DNA of 64,000 nt from Pseudomonas sp. Irchel s3b2 (GCF_900187445.1 NZ_FYEB01000001.1:1302001-1366000), one strand, 5' to 3'; shown: positions 1 to 8,190, counted from the stretch's first letter. Numbers and translations: made by a program. The notes: generated by a model from the sequence alone, not told the origin.

Positions 1-358
1 AGCCGTTAAAAAACGCCTGGTCGAGGCGCTGTATGAGCAAAGCACCTCCCATGGTCAGTCGCTGTTTGATCGCGGCAGCCTGGAGGCCATAGCCAAGGCT
101 GTAGGTGTTTTGGACGCGTCAATTCAACGGGCGTGGTCATCCGCTGAATTGCGCGTAGAGATGGAGGAGGACGAACATATCCCCGCGCAACTAGGTTCGG
201 GCGTGCCTTTGTTTGTATTCGACAATGCCTTCTCATTGTCCGGTGCTCAGCCTGAGGCTGCTTTTCTTGAAGCGCTGAACAAGATGCAGGAGAAGTCGAA
301 AGTCGAAGATGACGCATTCAGCGGTCAAGTCTGCGGCATAGATGGCTGCAAAGTTTGA
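1..358 (+). CDS. DsbA-family oxidoreductase, FrnE-like (5' truncated by window)
   Basis: Only the C-terminal part is present, read from base 2 as AVKKRLVEALYEQ. The segment GSGVPLFVFDNAFSLSGAQ carries the GVP cis-proline loop of the thioredoxin fold, and the SGAQPEAAFLEAL ending is typical of DsbA-like FrnE / 2-hydroxychromene-2-carboxylate isomerase relatives. The CxxC active site would lie upstream of the window. The last residues include a Cys pair (CGIDGC), which is unusual for the family and could act as a tail redox motif. A thioredoxin-fold gene follows 63 bases later on the same strand, suggesting a small thiol-redox operon. Confidence 0.75.
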   Translation, partial: AVKKRLVEALYEQSTSHGQSLFDRGSLEAIAKAVGVLDASIQRAWSSAELRVEMEEDEHIPAQLGSGVPLFVFDNAFSLSGAQPEAAFLEALNKMQEKSKVEDDAFSGQVCGIDGCKV

Positions 359-421
359 TCAGTAGAAGCAGTGCGGCACCGGGTTGTGCCGCCCTTCATC
401 CGTATTGAGAGCGAGATCCAA

Positions 422-751
422 ATGAGTCGTATCGTTGAGTTGAGTGCTCAGCATTTCGCCCGCTATGTGGCCAAAGGCAGCAGCGTCGTGCTGTTTTCTG
501 CGTCCTGGTGCAAGCCTTGTCAGGAGATGAAGCCGGTCTTTCATGCTTTGGAAGAAAAACTTCACTCCCTGGCGGCTTTTGCAAAGATTGATGTGGCGGT
601 GTCTCCGACGATCGCGCAAATGTACGGTATCCGGGCGGTGCCATCCTTGGCGGTGTTCCATGAGGGGCGGTTGCTGCGGGTCATGCCCGGATCCCGTTCA
701 GTTGGAGCAATGAAAAAAGCCATTCTTGCGGAGTTGGAAGAGGCGATTTAA
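422..751 (+). CDS. Thioredoxin family protein
   Basis: 109-residue cytoplasmic thioredoxin. It has the active site W29-C30-K31-P32-C33 and a later cis-proline loop (RAVPSLAVF). The length matches classical thioredoxins, and there is no signal peptide. KP replaces the usual GP between the cysteines, so its redox potential may differ from TrxA. The start is taken at the ATG at 422 (MSRIVELSAQ), preceded by a purine-rich GAGCGAG. An upstream GTG at 371 in the same frame would add 17 residues with no thioredoxin similarity. It probably accepts or donates electrons with thiol substrates. A link to the DsbA-like gene upstream is inferred from adjacency only. Confidence 0.85.
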   Translation: MSRIVELSAQHFARYVAKGSSVVLFSASWCKPCQEMKPVFHALEEKLHSLAAFAKIDVAVSPTIAQMYGIRAVPSLAVFHEGRLLRVMPGSRSVGAMKKAILAELEEAI

Positions 752-765
752 CCGAACCTCCTCCA

Positions 766-1504
766 TCAGCGGTCAGGCTGATCAGCCTGGCGTTCTTTTT
801 CATCCCACGGGTGTGGATTTGCCCCGGACCAGTTAACGATGGGATGAGCGCGGTCTTCGTTGAAGATTTCCGTTAACAGCGCGTTGGCCCGTTTGTAGGC
901 GTCATGCTTGAACTCGGTATCATCCACCGGCTGCGCGGCCATTATTTCCAGCATCTCCAGGTTCAGGCGACGGAATCGATCCGCTCGTTCTCGGGCTTCG
1001 TAACGACCAATGCCCAGTTGCTCCAATGCCCTGCGGCCCAAGGACAATGCGAAAGCAGGGGCGAGGAGCACCGTGGACAGTCACAGGCGTCAGCCAGCGC
1101 ATCTGGCAGTAGGTCGCGGTCGCATGCAGGGGGTGGGCAAGCACCGAAAACCCGGGGGTGGTCACCCATGTCGAACTGGTCGTGCTCGCCGCCGGTGGTC
1201 ACGGCCCACAACAAGCTCTCACCTTTGAGTGCGGTGGCGCCTTTGCCATAGGCCCACCCTTGGGTGAAGACTTTATCGATCCACAATTTCAGCAGCGGCG
1301 GGCAGCTGTACCAGTACAGCGGATGTTGCAGGACCAGAAGCTCAGCCTGTTCTAGGGCTTGCTGCTCGGCTTGGACATCGATGTTGAAGTCCGGGTACAG
1401 GTCATAAAGGGAGCGTATGACCACATCCGGGTTATTGGCTTGAGCATCACCTCGTTAACCTTGGATTTGTCGGGGTAAGGGTGAGCGTAAATGATCAGAA
1501 TCAT
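766..1504 (-). pseudogene. kefF-kefC remnant: deletion fusion with frameshifts
   Basis: The minus strand from the ATG at 1504 encodes MILIIYAHPYPDKSKVNEVM, the start of the KefF NAD(P)H oxidoreductase that activates the KefC K+/H+ antiporter. The KefF reading changes frame near 1445. It continues as IRSLYDLYPDFN, PPLLKLWIDKVF and LLWAVTTGGEH, then shifts again at a run of five C/G near 1152-1156 to give GFSVLAHPLHATATYC. Near 1065 the sequence jumps to LGRRALEQLGIGRYEARERAD...FRRLN, which is the C-terminal tail of KefC, ending at 766. The end of KefF and nearly all of KefC (membrane and RCK domains) are therefore gone. No functional product is expected. The order of the fragments matches the normal kefF-kefC operon. 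Confidence 0.8.
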
Positions 1505-1549
1505 TGGGAGCATTCCACGACAAATCGCGAGTTCATTCAGAACGAAAAA

Positions 1550-1593
1550 ACTCTCTGGTCGTTGGGCATGAAGATGCCCACCGACCAGAGAGT
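1550..1593. terminator. Strong bidirectional terminator hairpin
   Basis: ACTCTCTGGTCG (1550-1561) pairs perfectly with CGACCAGAGAGT (1582-1593), with inner arms TGGGCAT/ATGCCCA and a GAAG loop. A-rich sequence lies on the left and TTTTT on the right. It separates the tautomerase gene from the kef remnant. Confidence 0.85.
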
Positions 1594-1615
1594 CGCTTTT
1601 TGGGGATGGAACCCT

Positions 1616-1834
1616 TTATTTACCTACTTGCAGTTTCAATACGTCCTGCGCAGTCACGGGTTCGCCAGCGATTCCCCAATCTCCGCTTTTGACCTCTTCG
1701 AAGATGACCCAGGTGAGGGCGCGCATGTTTTCACCTTCCACAGACACCATGGCGTCCGTCACTTTCTGGATGACTTCGGCTTTCTGCTTGTCGGTAAAAA
1801 CGCCTTCAATGCCTTTGATGGTAACGAGAGGCAT
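1616..1834 (-). CDS. 4-oxalocrotonate tautomerase family protein
   Basis: 72 residues beginning MPLVTIKGIEGVFTDKQKAEVIQ. The proline after the initiator Met is the catalytic general base of the tautomerase superfamily once Met is removed. It is about ten residues longer than the classic 62-residue 4-OT, like many Pseudomonas homologues. It probably acts as a cytoplasmic oligomer tautomerising keto-enol substrates; the true substrate is unknown. It is the last gene of a minus-strand cluster behind the OYE-like reductase (48 bases away) and the AhpD-like gene, so it probably takes part in detoxifying reactive carbonyl or unsaturated compounds. Confidence 0.85.
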   Translation of the reverse strand: MPLVTIKGIEGVFTDKQKAEVIQKVTDAMVSVEGENMRALTWVIFEEVKSGDWGIAGEPVTAQDVLKLQVGK

Positions 1835-1882
1835 GGTGTGATCCTTAATGTCTGAAGTGGGCGGTGGTGAAACAGCGAATAA

Positions 1883-2989
1883 TCAGGCTTTGGCTGCAAC
1901 GTATTCCGGGTAGTCGGTGTAACCCTTGGCAATGCGATCGCTGACACCGTAGTAAGTCGCGCGATCACCCTCTGCCAGTGGCCAGCCGTTCTGCATGCGC
2001 TCTACCAAATCGGGATTGGCGATGTAGGCCGTACCGAAGGCGATCAAGTCGAGTTCACCTTTAACCAGTTCCGACTCAGCGAGGGCTTGGTTAAACCCAC
2101 CGGCGGCCATCAAGGTGCCCTTGTAGGCTTCACGGAACGCGGCGCCGAACCCCGGCGGCGTTTCAGCGGCGACGATGGTTGGTTGGTAGTTCAGGTGGAC
2201 GTAGGCCAGTTCGCGTTCATTAAGCGCTGCCGCCATGCTCATCCAGGTTTCTGCTTCACCTTCGTACACACCAAAGTCATACAGGCGGCCAAACGGCGAG
2301 AACCGTACGCCAATCTTCGAGCCGCCGATTTCGGCAGAAATCGCGTCAATGGTTTCCAGCAGAAAGCGCTGGCGATTGGCGATCGAGCCACCGTACTGGT
2401 CGGTACGGGTGTTCAAGGCGCTGCTGAGGAACTGATCGAACAGGAACCCGTTGGCAGCCATGATTTCGATACCGTCAAAACCGGCCTCCATCGCCATGCG
2501 CGCAGACTTCACAAAGTCAGTGATGACACGTTTCACTTCATCCGTTTCCAGCGCACGGGGCACGCTGGGTTGCACAGGACCGGATTCGCCAGGCTCGATC
2601 CAGGCATATACCGTGGTATCGACCGCCGGCTGAGTACCCGAAGAAACCGGAACCATGCCATGCACCGAAATATGGGACATACGGCCAACGTGCCATAACT
2701 GCGCGAAGATCTTCCCGCCCTTGGCATGCACCGCGTCGGTGACCTGACGCCAGCTTGGCAAGTGTTCGTCGGCATAAATACCTGGGGTGTACAGGTAGCC
2801 ACGGGCTTCGTCGGAAATCGGCAGGCCTTCGGTGATCAGCAGACCAGCAGAAGCGCGCTGTGCGTAATACAGCGCGGTGAACTCGTTAGGGATGTTGTCT
2901 AGCGTCCGGGTGCGGGTCATGGGGGCCATGACGACCCGGTTTTTTAGCGCAGTACCGGACAGATCGTAAGGGGTGAGCAGCTTATTCAT
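1883..2989 (-). CDS. Old Yellow Enzyme-like flavin oxidoreductase with altered active site
   Basis: 368 residues forming an FMN TIM-barrel ene-reductase. Visible landmarks are NRVVMAPMTRTR (T25, flavin-tuning Thr), AQLWHVGR (Q97), GFDGIEI...FLFDQFL, and the phosphate-loop region LIAFGTAYIANPDLVER. Characterised OYEs have H-x-x-N/H plus a Tyr two residues on (OYE1 His191, Asn194, Tyr196). Here the segment reads M177-A-A-N180-G-F182, so the substrate-binding His is Met and the proton-donor Tyr is Phe. FMN binding is probably kept, but reaction or substrate range may differ. The gene sits between the AhpD-like gene and the tautomerase, probably co-transcribed. Family assignment is confident; activity is not. 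Confidence 0.9.
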   Translation of the reverse strand: MNKLLTPYDLSGTALKNRVVMAPMTRTRTLDNIPNEFTALYYAQRASAGLLITEGLPISDEARGYLYTPGIYADEHLPSWRQVTDAVHAKGGKIFAQLWHVGRMSHISVHGMVPVSSGTQPAVDTTVYAWIEPGESGPVQPSVPRALETDEVKRVITDFVKSARMAMEAGFDGIEIMAANGFLFDQFLSSALNTRTDQYGGSIANRQRFLLETIDAISAEIGGSKIGVRFSPFGRLYDFGVYEGEAETWMSMAAALNERELAYVHLNYQPTIVAAETPPGFGAAFREAYKGTLMAAGGFNQALAESELVKGELDLIAFGTAYIANPDLVERMQNGWPLAEGDRATYYGVSDRIAKGYTDYPEYVAAKA

Positions 2990-3033
2990 GATTAGTCTCG
3001 AAGTCGTTAACAGGTTGAAAGTCAGCGTTTGAT

Positions 3034-3366
3034 TTACGACTTATCGAATGCATCCAGCACATGTGTGCTGTACACCAACGCGGCACCGGCGTTCATGTTG
3101 ATTGCCACGCCCAGTGCTTCGGCGACTTCTTCACTGGTGACGCCAAGTTTCTTGGCTTCGGCGGCGTGGAAGGCGATGCAACCGTCGCAGCGGGTGGTCA
3201 CGGCCACGGCGAGGGAGATCAGTTCCCGGGTCTTCGCGTTCAGGTGATTGGTCTTGCCGCCGGCAGCGCCGAGCGACGCCATGCCTTTCATTGTTTCCGG
3301 AGACAGGCCGTTTAGTTCTACCAAGCGAGTATTGATGTCTTTGCGGGTTTGCTTCCAATCGTGCAT
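3034..3366 (-). CDS. Carboxymuconolactone decarboxylase / AhpD-like protein
   Basis: 110 residues with the alkylhydroperoxidase motif C60-D-G-C63-I-A-F-H67 preceded by the helix TRELISLAVAV (E48). This is the E...CxxC...H proton-relay site of AhpD-type CMD proteins. It is a small cytoplasmic, usually oligomeric protein with peroxidase or disulfide-reductase potential. It is the first gene of the minus-strand redox cluster, with the OYE-like gene 44 bases downstream. The long leader upstream contains a possible repressor operator at 3421-3441. Confidence 0.88.
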   Translation of the reverse strand: MHDWKQTRKDINTRLVELNGLSPETMKGMASLGAAGGKTNHLNAKTRELISLAVAVTTRCDGCIAFHAAEAKKLGVTSEEVAEALGVAINMNAGAALVYSTHVLDAFDKS

Positions 3367-3420
3367 GGGGTTCTCACAGGGATGGTGTTGATTACAGTTA
3401 TCTAAAAACTTGTTAATAAA

Positions 3421-3441
3421 CTACCATCCAGTTGGTAGGTA
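3421..3441. promoter_or_regulatory. Possible operator upstream of the redox cluster
   Basis: CTACC and GGTAG form an inverted repeat (CTACCATCCAGTTGGTAG) about 60 bases upstream of the AhpD-like gene. The arms are 5 bp with an 8-bp spacer, a geometry used by TetR-type repressors. No cognate regulator gene lies next to it, so the assignment is tentative. Confidence 0.35.
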
Positions 3442-4365
3442 AACAATGTGCTCGTACTGATTTTCACTATCAACGCAATCGAAGGTATTGATAATTTGCT
3501 CCCGAACAATAGGAAAATCGCTTCATGTGGATGACGATTACTGGACTGTTGATTGTCAGCACCACTTGCTGTCAGGCATCGTCGAGACGCTCACATACTG
3601 ATTGCCGCGAAGCACCGTCATGGGTCTATTCACACTGGACAACCCCGTCTACCCACCAATGCCATGATCAAACTCCTCTCGAAGCCAAACCTTTAAAACC
3701 TTCCCCACGTCATCCCGCCATGAATGCTGAGTGTTATCAGGGATCAAGGCCCCTGCGACCTGTGAGGGTTGTCCACTAACGCGGGACTGGCGACTCCTTA
3801 CGACCGGGAGCTTGGGCATCTCATGATCTGGCCTCCTGAACACTTCCGAGGAAGTGGGCGGGTGGAGGCTGCGCTGGCTGACGAGACCGGCGCCGCGAGA
3901 TCCTGAGTCGGGTGAAGGCAGTGATGCGATGACCGGGGCATGCCTGACTGTCAGTCAGGTGCAGTCCATTCCCTGGGCTGCGGCACCATCATCTGCATCG
4001 CTGTTGCTGGTGACTTCGGTGTTTGTAACGCCGATTGTCACGAGGGGGAATGCCGCAAAGCCTTGTACGAGGTGGGCTGCAGCAGTGGTAGGAGCGCCTG
4101 TCTCTTTCCGGGAGTAAGAGACGGGCGCAGGTTGGCGCAGTGAAATGGCCGCGCGGATAGGTTGCTGCAGGGCAGTTGGGTAGGGGGATGTATTTGCCGC
4201 ATGGCAATGATCTGAAGTGGGCATCCATCACTCGGTGAGTGACCGTGCGAGCCGCCGGACGCTAATCGTACTTTGGGAGAACCACCACGGCGTGGCGTAG
4301 CCTTAAAGGTTTTGGCTACCTGGGTTGCTGTCAACGACAGCGCTTTGCCCGACCTTTTCTACGCC

Positions 4366-4455
4366 TGTGGAGAATTCGGGTCAAGGCTCGAATTTTCGGG
4401 AGTTCTGCGGCTGTGGATGAAATTATCCACTAATGGAAATCAGTGGTTTTCCACA
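4366..4455. other. Cluster of four DnaA-box-like sequences
   Basis: TGTGGAGAA (4366), TGTGGATGA (4412), TTATCCACT (4423) and TTTTCCACA (4447) each match the TTATCCACA box, in either orientation, with at most one mismatch. The last fits the relaxed TTWTNCACA consensus exactly. Four in 90 bases with no gene around is suggestive but not proof of DnaA binding. Confidence 0.35.
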
Positions 4456-4488
4456 GACAATTGCGTGGGCTTTAGATTTTTTAAGTGA

Positions 4489-4533
4489 GGTCCATCCAGA
4501 CAGGGCGGCTTTGCAGCCCTGTCTGGATGGACC
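4489..4533. terminator. Perfect 18-bp inverted repeat downstream of the integrase
   Basis: GGTCCATCCAGACAGGGC (4489-4506) and its exact complement (4516-4533) flank a 9-base loop. It lies about 40 bases after the integrase stop on the minus strand. No clear T-tract follows on either strand, so it may be a processing or protein-binding site rather than a simple terminator. Confidence 0.45.
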
Positions 4534-4574
4534 CGCGTGGACAAGCGGATCACTGAGATATGAGAACCGAGCGC

Positions 4575-5963
4575 TTACTCAGTTGCGCCACGTTTTGCTT
4601 TTAGTCGAGTGACATTCGCACTCGTCTGATTGGCGAATTCGCGTGGGCTGACATGCTTCTGCTGATTAGCCTCAAGGTAGCGACTCCACCAGTTCATGAT
4701 CAGTCTGCGCTCCTCAATGAACTCAGCCTTGTGGATGTAGGCCGCTCGGACGTTGTTGCGTTCCTTGTGGCTCATCTGCCGCTCGATGGCTGTGTCCGTC
4801 CACAAACCCGACTCGATCAGTGCGCTGCAGGCCATCGAACGAAAGCCATGGCCACAGATCTCGGTTTTGGTGTCGTACCCCATCTTCCGAAGCGCGCTGT
4901 TCACGGTGTTTTCGGACATTGGTTTCCAAGACTTGGTATCGCCTGCGAACACCAAGTCAAATTTGCCTGTGATTGCGTGGATCTGCTCGAGCAGGGCGAT
5001 CGCTTGCGGCGATAAGGGTACAAGATGGATATCGCCTGCCATCTTCGTACCCCTTGTGGAAAAGGGTACGCCTTCCAACGCTGGTCGCGTGTCGGGTATT
5101 TCCCAGACGCCACGTTTGAGGTCGAACTCGCTCCAGCGGGCGAAGCGCATCTCGCTGGAGCGTACAAACACGTGCAGCGACAACAAGACCGTCAGCCGGG
5201 TAAGTGCGCGGCCTTTATAGGTGTCGATCCGCTCCTGCAATTCAGGCAAGCGCGATAAGGATAAGGCGGGGCGGTGGACGACCCGCGAGGCTTTGATCGA
5301 GCCTACGAGGTCGTAAGCAGGGTTTACGGTGATAAGCCGGAGTCGCTTTGCCTCGCGCATGATGCTCTGCAGGTAGTTTTGTACCCTTAAAGCAATGTCT
5401 ATCGTTCCGCGCTTCTTAATCGCGTCCAGGGGCCGCATAAGGTCGTGGGTATCAAGGTCGACAATGGCGCGGGCGCCGATTAGCGGGAAGAGGTGAGTTT
5501 TGGGGCGACTCATCACTATCTTGGAATAGTCCGGTGCCCACTTGGCTGACATTTCCGTGTGCCAGCCGAGGGCAACACTTTCAAAGGTGCGGCCTTTGAT
5601 CAGAGCGTCCGTCTTGGCTTGGTTCTTGGCGCCTATGGGGTCAATGCCATCCGCCAGCATTCGCTTGACCTCCAAGCGCTTGCGGCGCGCATCGGCGAGG
5701 CCAACGATGGGGTAGTTGCCGAATGAGGTCAGTCCTTCCCGGCCATCAGGTTTGACGTATCTGAGACGCCAGCCTTTGCGGCCATTGGGTTGGACTAGGA
5801 GGTAAAGGCCGTCGCCGTCGAAAAGCTTGTAGGCGCGGTCTGTGGGCTTGGCCGAAGGCAAGCGGCGTTGGAGAGTGGAGTAGTAGTGCGCGACCGAATT
5901 GACCTTTATCCCAAACTCTACCCTTAAAACGGCTGGTACCCACCAGATCCGACGGAGCGCCAA
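4575..5963 (-). CDS. Tyrosine recombinase, P4-type integrase
   Basis: 462 residues with the P4-like N-terminal arm-binding domain (YKLFDGDGLYLLVQPNGRKGWRLRY) followed by the catalytic domain. The residues R268 (VRSSE), H372-x-x-R375 (GHGFR), H399 (MSHKERN) and Y409 (AAYIHK) form the intact nucleophile set. Similar integrases normally begin shortly before the KPTDRAYKL segment, so the first 20-30 residues may be untranslated. The gene lies beside the 3' end of tRNA-Asn, the classical arrangement for integration into a tRNA gene. No cargo genes and no second copy of the tRNA end are visible downstream, so the island seems to have been lost or reduced to this gene. Confidence 0.9.
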   Translation of the reverse strand: MALRRIWWVPAVLRVEFGIKVNSVAHYYSTLQRRLPSAKPTDRAYKLFDGDGLYLLVQPNGRKGWRLRYVKPDGREGLTSFGNYPIVGLADARRKRLEVKRMLADGIDPIGAKNQAKTDALIKGRTFESVALGWHTEMSAKWAPDYSKIVMSRPKTHLFPLIGARAIVDLDTHDLMRPLDAIKKRGTIDIALRVQNYLQSIMREAKRLRLITVNPAYDLVGSIKASRVVHRPALSLSRLPELQERIDTYKGRALTRLTVLLSLHVFVRSSEMRFARWSEFDLKRGVWEIPDTRPALEGVPFSTRGTKMAGDIHLVPLSPQAIALLEQIHAITGKFDLVFAGDTKSWKPMSENTVNSALRKMGYDTKTEICGHGFRSMACSALIESGLWTDTAIERQMSHKERNNVRAAYIHKAEFIEERRLIMNWWSRYLEANQQKHVSPREFANQTSANVTRLKAKRGATE

Positions 5964-5965
5964 AA

Positions 5966-5996
5966 CGAAAAAACCCGCCAGAAGGCGGGTTTTTCG
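5966..5996. terminator. Terminator between tRNA-Asn and integrase
   Basis: AAACCCGCC and GGCGGGTTT form a stem around an AGAA loop, with A-runs on one side and T-runs on the other. It ends transcription from tRNA-Asn on the minus strand before the integrase. Confidence 0.8.
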
Positions 5997-6037
5997 GTGG
6001 TTTCAGAGATTTTTAAAGCTTTCTCTGGAACCTTGTC

Positions 6038-6113
<76 letters not shown>

Positions 6114-6338
6114 ATGGCGTCTATGTTACTGATTCAAAAAGAGAAGTCAAGCCTCTGTTGGCTGTTTGAGGTTTTCATCGGATCAGAGGGGGTTATTGGC
6201 CATCGGCGGTTACCAGAAACGCGTTAGAGGTCTACCATGGTCGCCCGGAAGTGGTGACACGCGCTGCCGGCCCTCAGCCGAAAAGGTATGCGCCATGAAT
6301 CACCCAGCCCTCACACCTCAAAACAGCGGGGTGTTCGC

Positions 6339-6569
6339 ATGAGCATCGCTCAGATCAGCCTGCCCAAAGGCGTTGGTCCGCACGCCGAGAAACTGTTCGA
6401 CGCTATCACTCAGGCCAGCACCGCTGGCGAATTGAACCGCGCGGGCGGCAAGGCCGAAGGTTTTGTCCTGGGCCTGGAAAGCACCAAAGCGATCAAAAGC
6501 CAGGTGGCCGAGTTGCTTTATGTGGCTTACGACGACGCGGCCAGCCAACGCGCGAACGAACTGGTCTAA
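6339..6569 (+). CDS. Small conserved hypothetical protein
   Basis: 76 residues from the ATG at 6339 (MSIAQISLPKGVGPHAEKLFDAITQA). It is soluble, alanine-rich and mostly helical, with no signal peptide and no motif I can assign. Composition is typical of the host, so it looks like a genuine chromosomal gene. Its TAA overlaps the TAG of the convergent membrane-protein gene by two bases. The frame is open from 6288, but the ATG at 6339 follows a GGGGTG element and gives the most natural N-terminus. Confidence 0.6.
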   Translation: MSIAQISLPKGVGPHAEKLFDAITQASTAGELNRAGGKAEGFVLGLESTKAIKSQVAELLYVAYDDAASQRANELV

Positions 6570-6766
6570 CCGCCGAAGGTAATGGTGGCGAGCATCAGTT
6601 TGGCGTACAGCGTCGTGGCGGCCAGTTGCACCAGCCACAACGCCAGACCGCCAAGGAATACGCCCGCAGCTATTTGCAGCACCAGGTTATTACCGCGTTT
6701 GGCCGAGGAGCGGGGCACGAAGTGGTCCAGCTCGTCGCGGTCGGCGCGTAGGTCATCGTTTTTCAT
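6566..6766 (-). CDS. Small single-pass membrane protein
   Basis: 66 residues from the ATG at 6766 (MKNDDLRADRDELDHFVPRSS). A charged N-terminal half is followed by one long hydrophobic segment (LQIAAGVFLGGLALWLVQLAATTLYAKLMLA), so it is probably an inner-membrane protein with the acidic N-terminus in the cytoplasm. I do not recognise the family. The stop overlaps the stop of the convergent gene. Confidence 0.6.
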   Translation of the reverse strand: MKNDDLRADRDELDHFVPRSSAKRGNNLVLQIAAGVFLGGLALWLVQLAATTLYAKLMLATITFGG

Positions 6767-6802
6767 GTGGGTTCTCAAGAATTCTCGGGTGTACACAAAA
6801 CC

Positions 6803-6888
6803 TGTGGGAGCGAGCCTGCTGGCGGAGGCATCTCTTGTATCTATGTGGCAGAAAGACCGCTATCGCGAGCAGGCTCGCTCCCACATCT
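6803..6888. repeat. REP-type inverted pair
   Basis: GTGGGAGCGAGCCTGCTGGC faces GCGAGCAGGCTCGCTCCCAC, a typical facing pair of Pseudomonas REP units (REPIN-like) upstream of the small membrane protein gene. Confidence 0.85.
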
Positions 6889-6948
6889 GATTTGAGTGGA
6901 GTTTAAAGGGCGCAGCTGCTGCTTTGAGATTTATCTGCGATCCATAAA

Positions 6949-6980
6949 AAAACGGGAAGCCATGTGGCCTCCCGTTTTCA
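6949..6980. terminator. Terminator of the aminotransferase gene
   Basis: AAAACGGGA pairs with TCCCGTTTT around a GCC/GGC inner stem. It lies just after the stop of the minus-strand aminotransferase gene. Confidence 0.8.
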
Positions 6981-6993
6981 ATCACGCAACGAC

Positions 6994-8190
6994 TCAGATC
7001 ACCTGAACGATGGCCTTGGTCACGGCGTCGATGTTGCTCTGGTTCAGCGCGGCAACGCAGATGCGGCCGGTGTCCAGGGCATAGATGCCGAACTCGTTGC
7101 GCAGACGGGTCACTTGCTCAACCGTCAGGCCGGAGTAGGAGAACATGCCGCGCTGGCGACCGACGAAGCTGAAGTCGCGCTGGGGAGCGTTTTTCGCCAG
7201 CAGGTCGACCATCTGGATGCGCATGCCGCGAATCCGCAGGCGCATTTCTGCCAGTTCCTCTTCCCACTGAGCGCGCAGTACCGGGCTGTTCAGCACGGCG
7301 GCGACGATGCTTGCACCGTGGGTCGGCGGGTTGGAGTAGTTGGTGCGGATCACGCGTTTGACTTGCGACAGCACGCGCGCGCTTTCTTCTTTCGATTCGC
7401 TGACGATCGACAGGGCGCCAACGCGCTCGCCGTACAGCGAGAAAGATTTGGAGAACGAGCTGGAGACGAAGAAGGTCAGGTCCGATTCGGCGAACAGGCG
7501 CACGGCCGCGGCGTCTTCATCGATACCGTCGCCAAAGCCCTGGTAGGCCATGTCGAGAAATGGCACGTGACCTTTGGCCTTGACCACTTCCAGCACGTTT
7601 TTCCAGTCCGTCGGGCTCAGGTCCACGCCGGTTGGGTTGTGGCAGCAAGCGTGCAGCACAACGATGGAGCCGGACGGCAGGGCGTTCAAGTCTTCCAGCA
7701 AGCCGGCGCGGTTAACGTCGTGGGTCGCAGCGTCGTAGTAGCGATAGTTCTGCACCGGGAAACCGGCGGTTTCGAACAGCGCGCGGTGGTTTTCCCAGCT
7801 CGGGTCGCTGATTGCTACAACGGCGTTCGGCAACAGTTGCTTGAGGAAGTCGGCACCGATTTTCAGCGCGCCGGTACCGCCGACGGCTTGGGTGGTGATG
7901 ACCCGGCCAGCAGCGATCAGCGGCGAATCATTGCCGAACAGCAGTTTCTGCACGGCCTGGTCGTAGGCGGCGATGCCGTCGATCGGCAAGTAACCACGGG
8001 AAACGTGTTGAGCGGCGCGAATCGTCTCGGCTTCGACAACGGCGCGCAGGAGTGGAATTCGCCCCTCCTCGTCGCAGTAAACACCGACCCCCAGGTTGAC
8101 CTTGTTGGTACGGGTATCGGCATTAAATGCTTCGTTGAGGCCCAGGATTGGATCGCGTGGTGCCATTTCGACAGCGGAGAACAGGCTCAT
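6994..8190 (-). CDS. tyrB: Aromatic-amino-acid / aspartate aminotransferase
   Basis: 398 residues of the PLP fold-type I, class Ia family. It starts MSLFSAVEMAPRDPILGLNEAFNAD, and NKVNLGVGVYCDEEG, HACCHNPTGVD and SSSFSKSFSLYGERVG (Schiff-base Lys) are visible. The C-terminus keeps the substrate-carboxylate Arg region (DTGRICVAALN). It catalyses 2-oxoglutarate-linked transamination of Tyr/Phe/Asp in the cytoplasm. It is divergent from uvrB, an order also known in P. aeruginosa. Assignment as TyrB/PhhC-type rather than AspC is from overall similarity and context; substrate preference cannot be read from sequence alone. Confidence 0.9.
   Translation of the reverse strand: MSLFSAVEMAPRDPILGLNEAFNADTRTNKVNLGVGVYCDEEGRIPLLRAVVEAETIRAAQHVSRGYLPIDGIAAYDQAVQKLLFGNDSPLIAAGRVITTQAVGGTGALKIGADFLKQLLPNAVVAISDPSWENHRALFETAGFPVQNYRYYDAATHDVNRAGLLEDLNALPSGSIVVLHACCHNPTGVDLSPTDWKNVLEVVKAKGHVPFLDMAYQGFGDGIDEDAAAVRLFAESDLTFFVSSSFSKSFSLYGERVGALSIVSESKEESARVLSQVKRVIRTNYSNPPTHGASIVAAVLNSPVLRAQWEEELAEMRLRIRGMRIQMVDLLAKNAPQRDFSFVGRQRGMFSYSGLTVEQVTRLRNEFGIYALDTGRICVAALNQSNIDAVTKAIVQVI

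Larger units (their letters stand above)
3442..4574. other. 1.1-kb stretch with no recognisable gene
   Basis: Between the redox cluster and the integrase I see only short ORFs without recognisable family features or convincing ribosome sites. The stretch holds a cluster of DnaA-box-like sequences (4366-4455) and a perfect 18-bp hairpin (4489-4533). Its position next to a tRNA-linked integrase suggests the eroded body of an old mobile element. Confidence 0.5.

Noticed and set aside
3525..3843. Short ORFs on both strands in the geneless stretch near the tRNA-Asn integrase
   Set aside because: No ribosome site, no recognisable family, and odd composition; left as a possibly decayed region.
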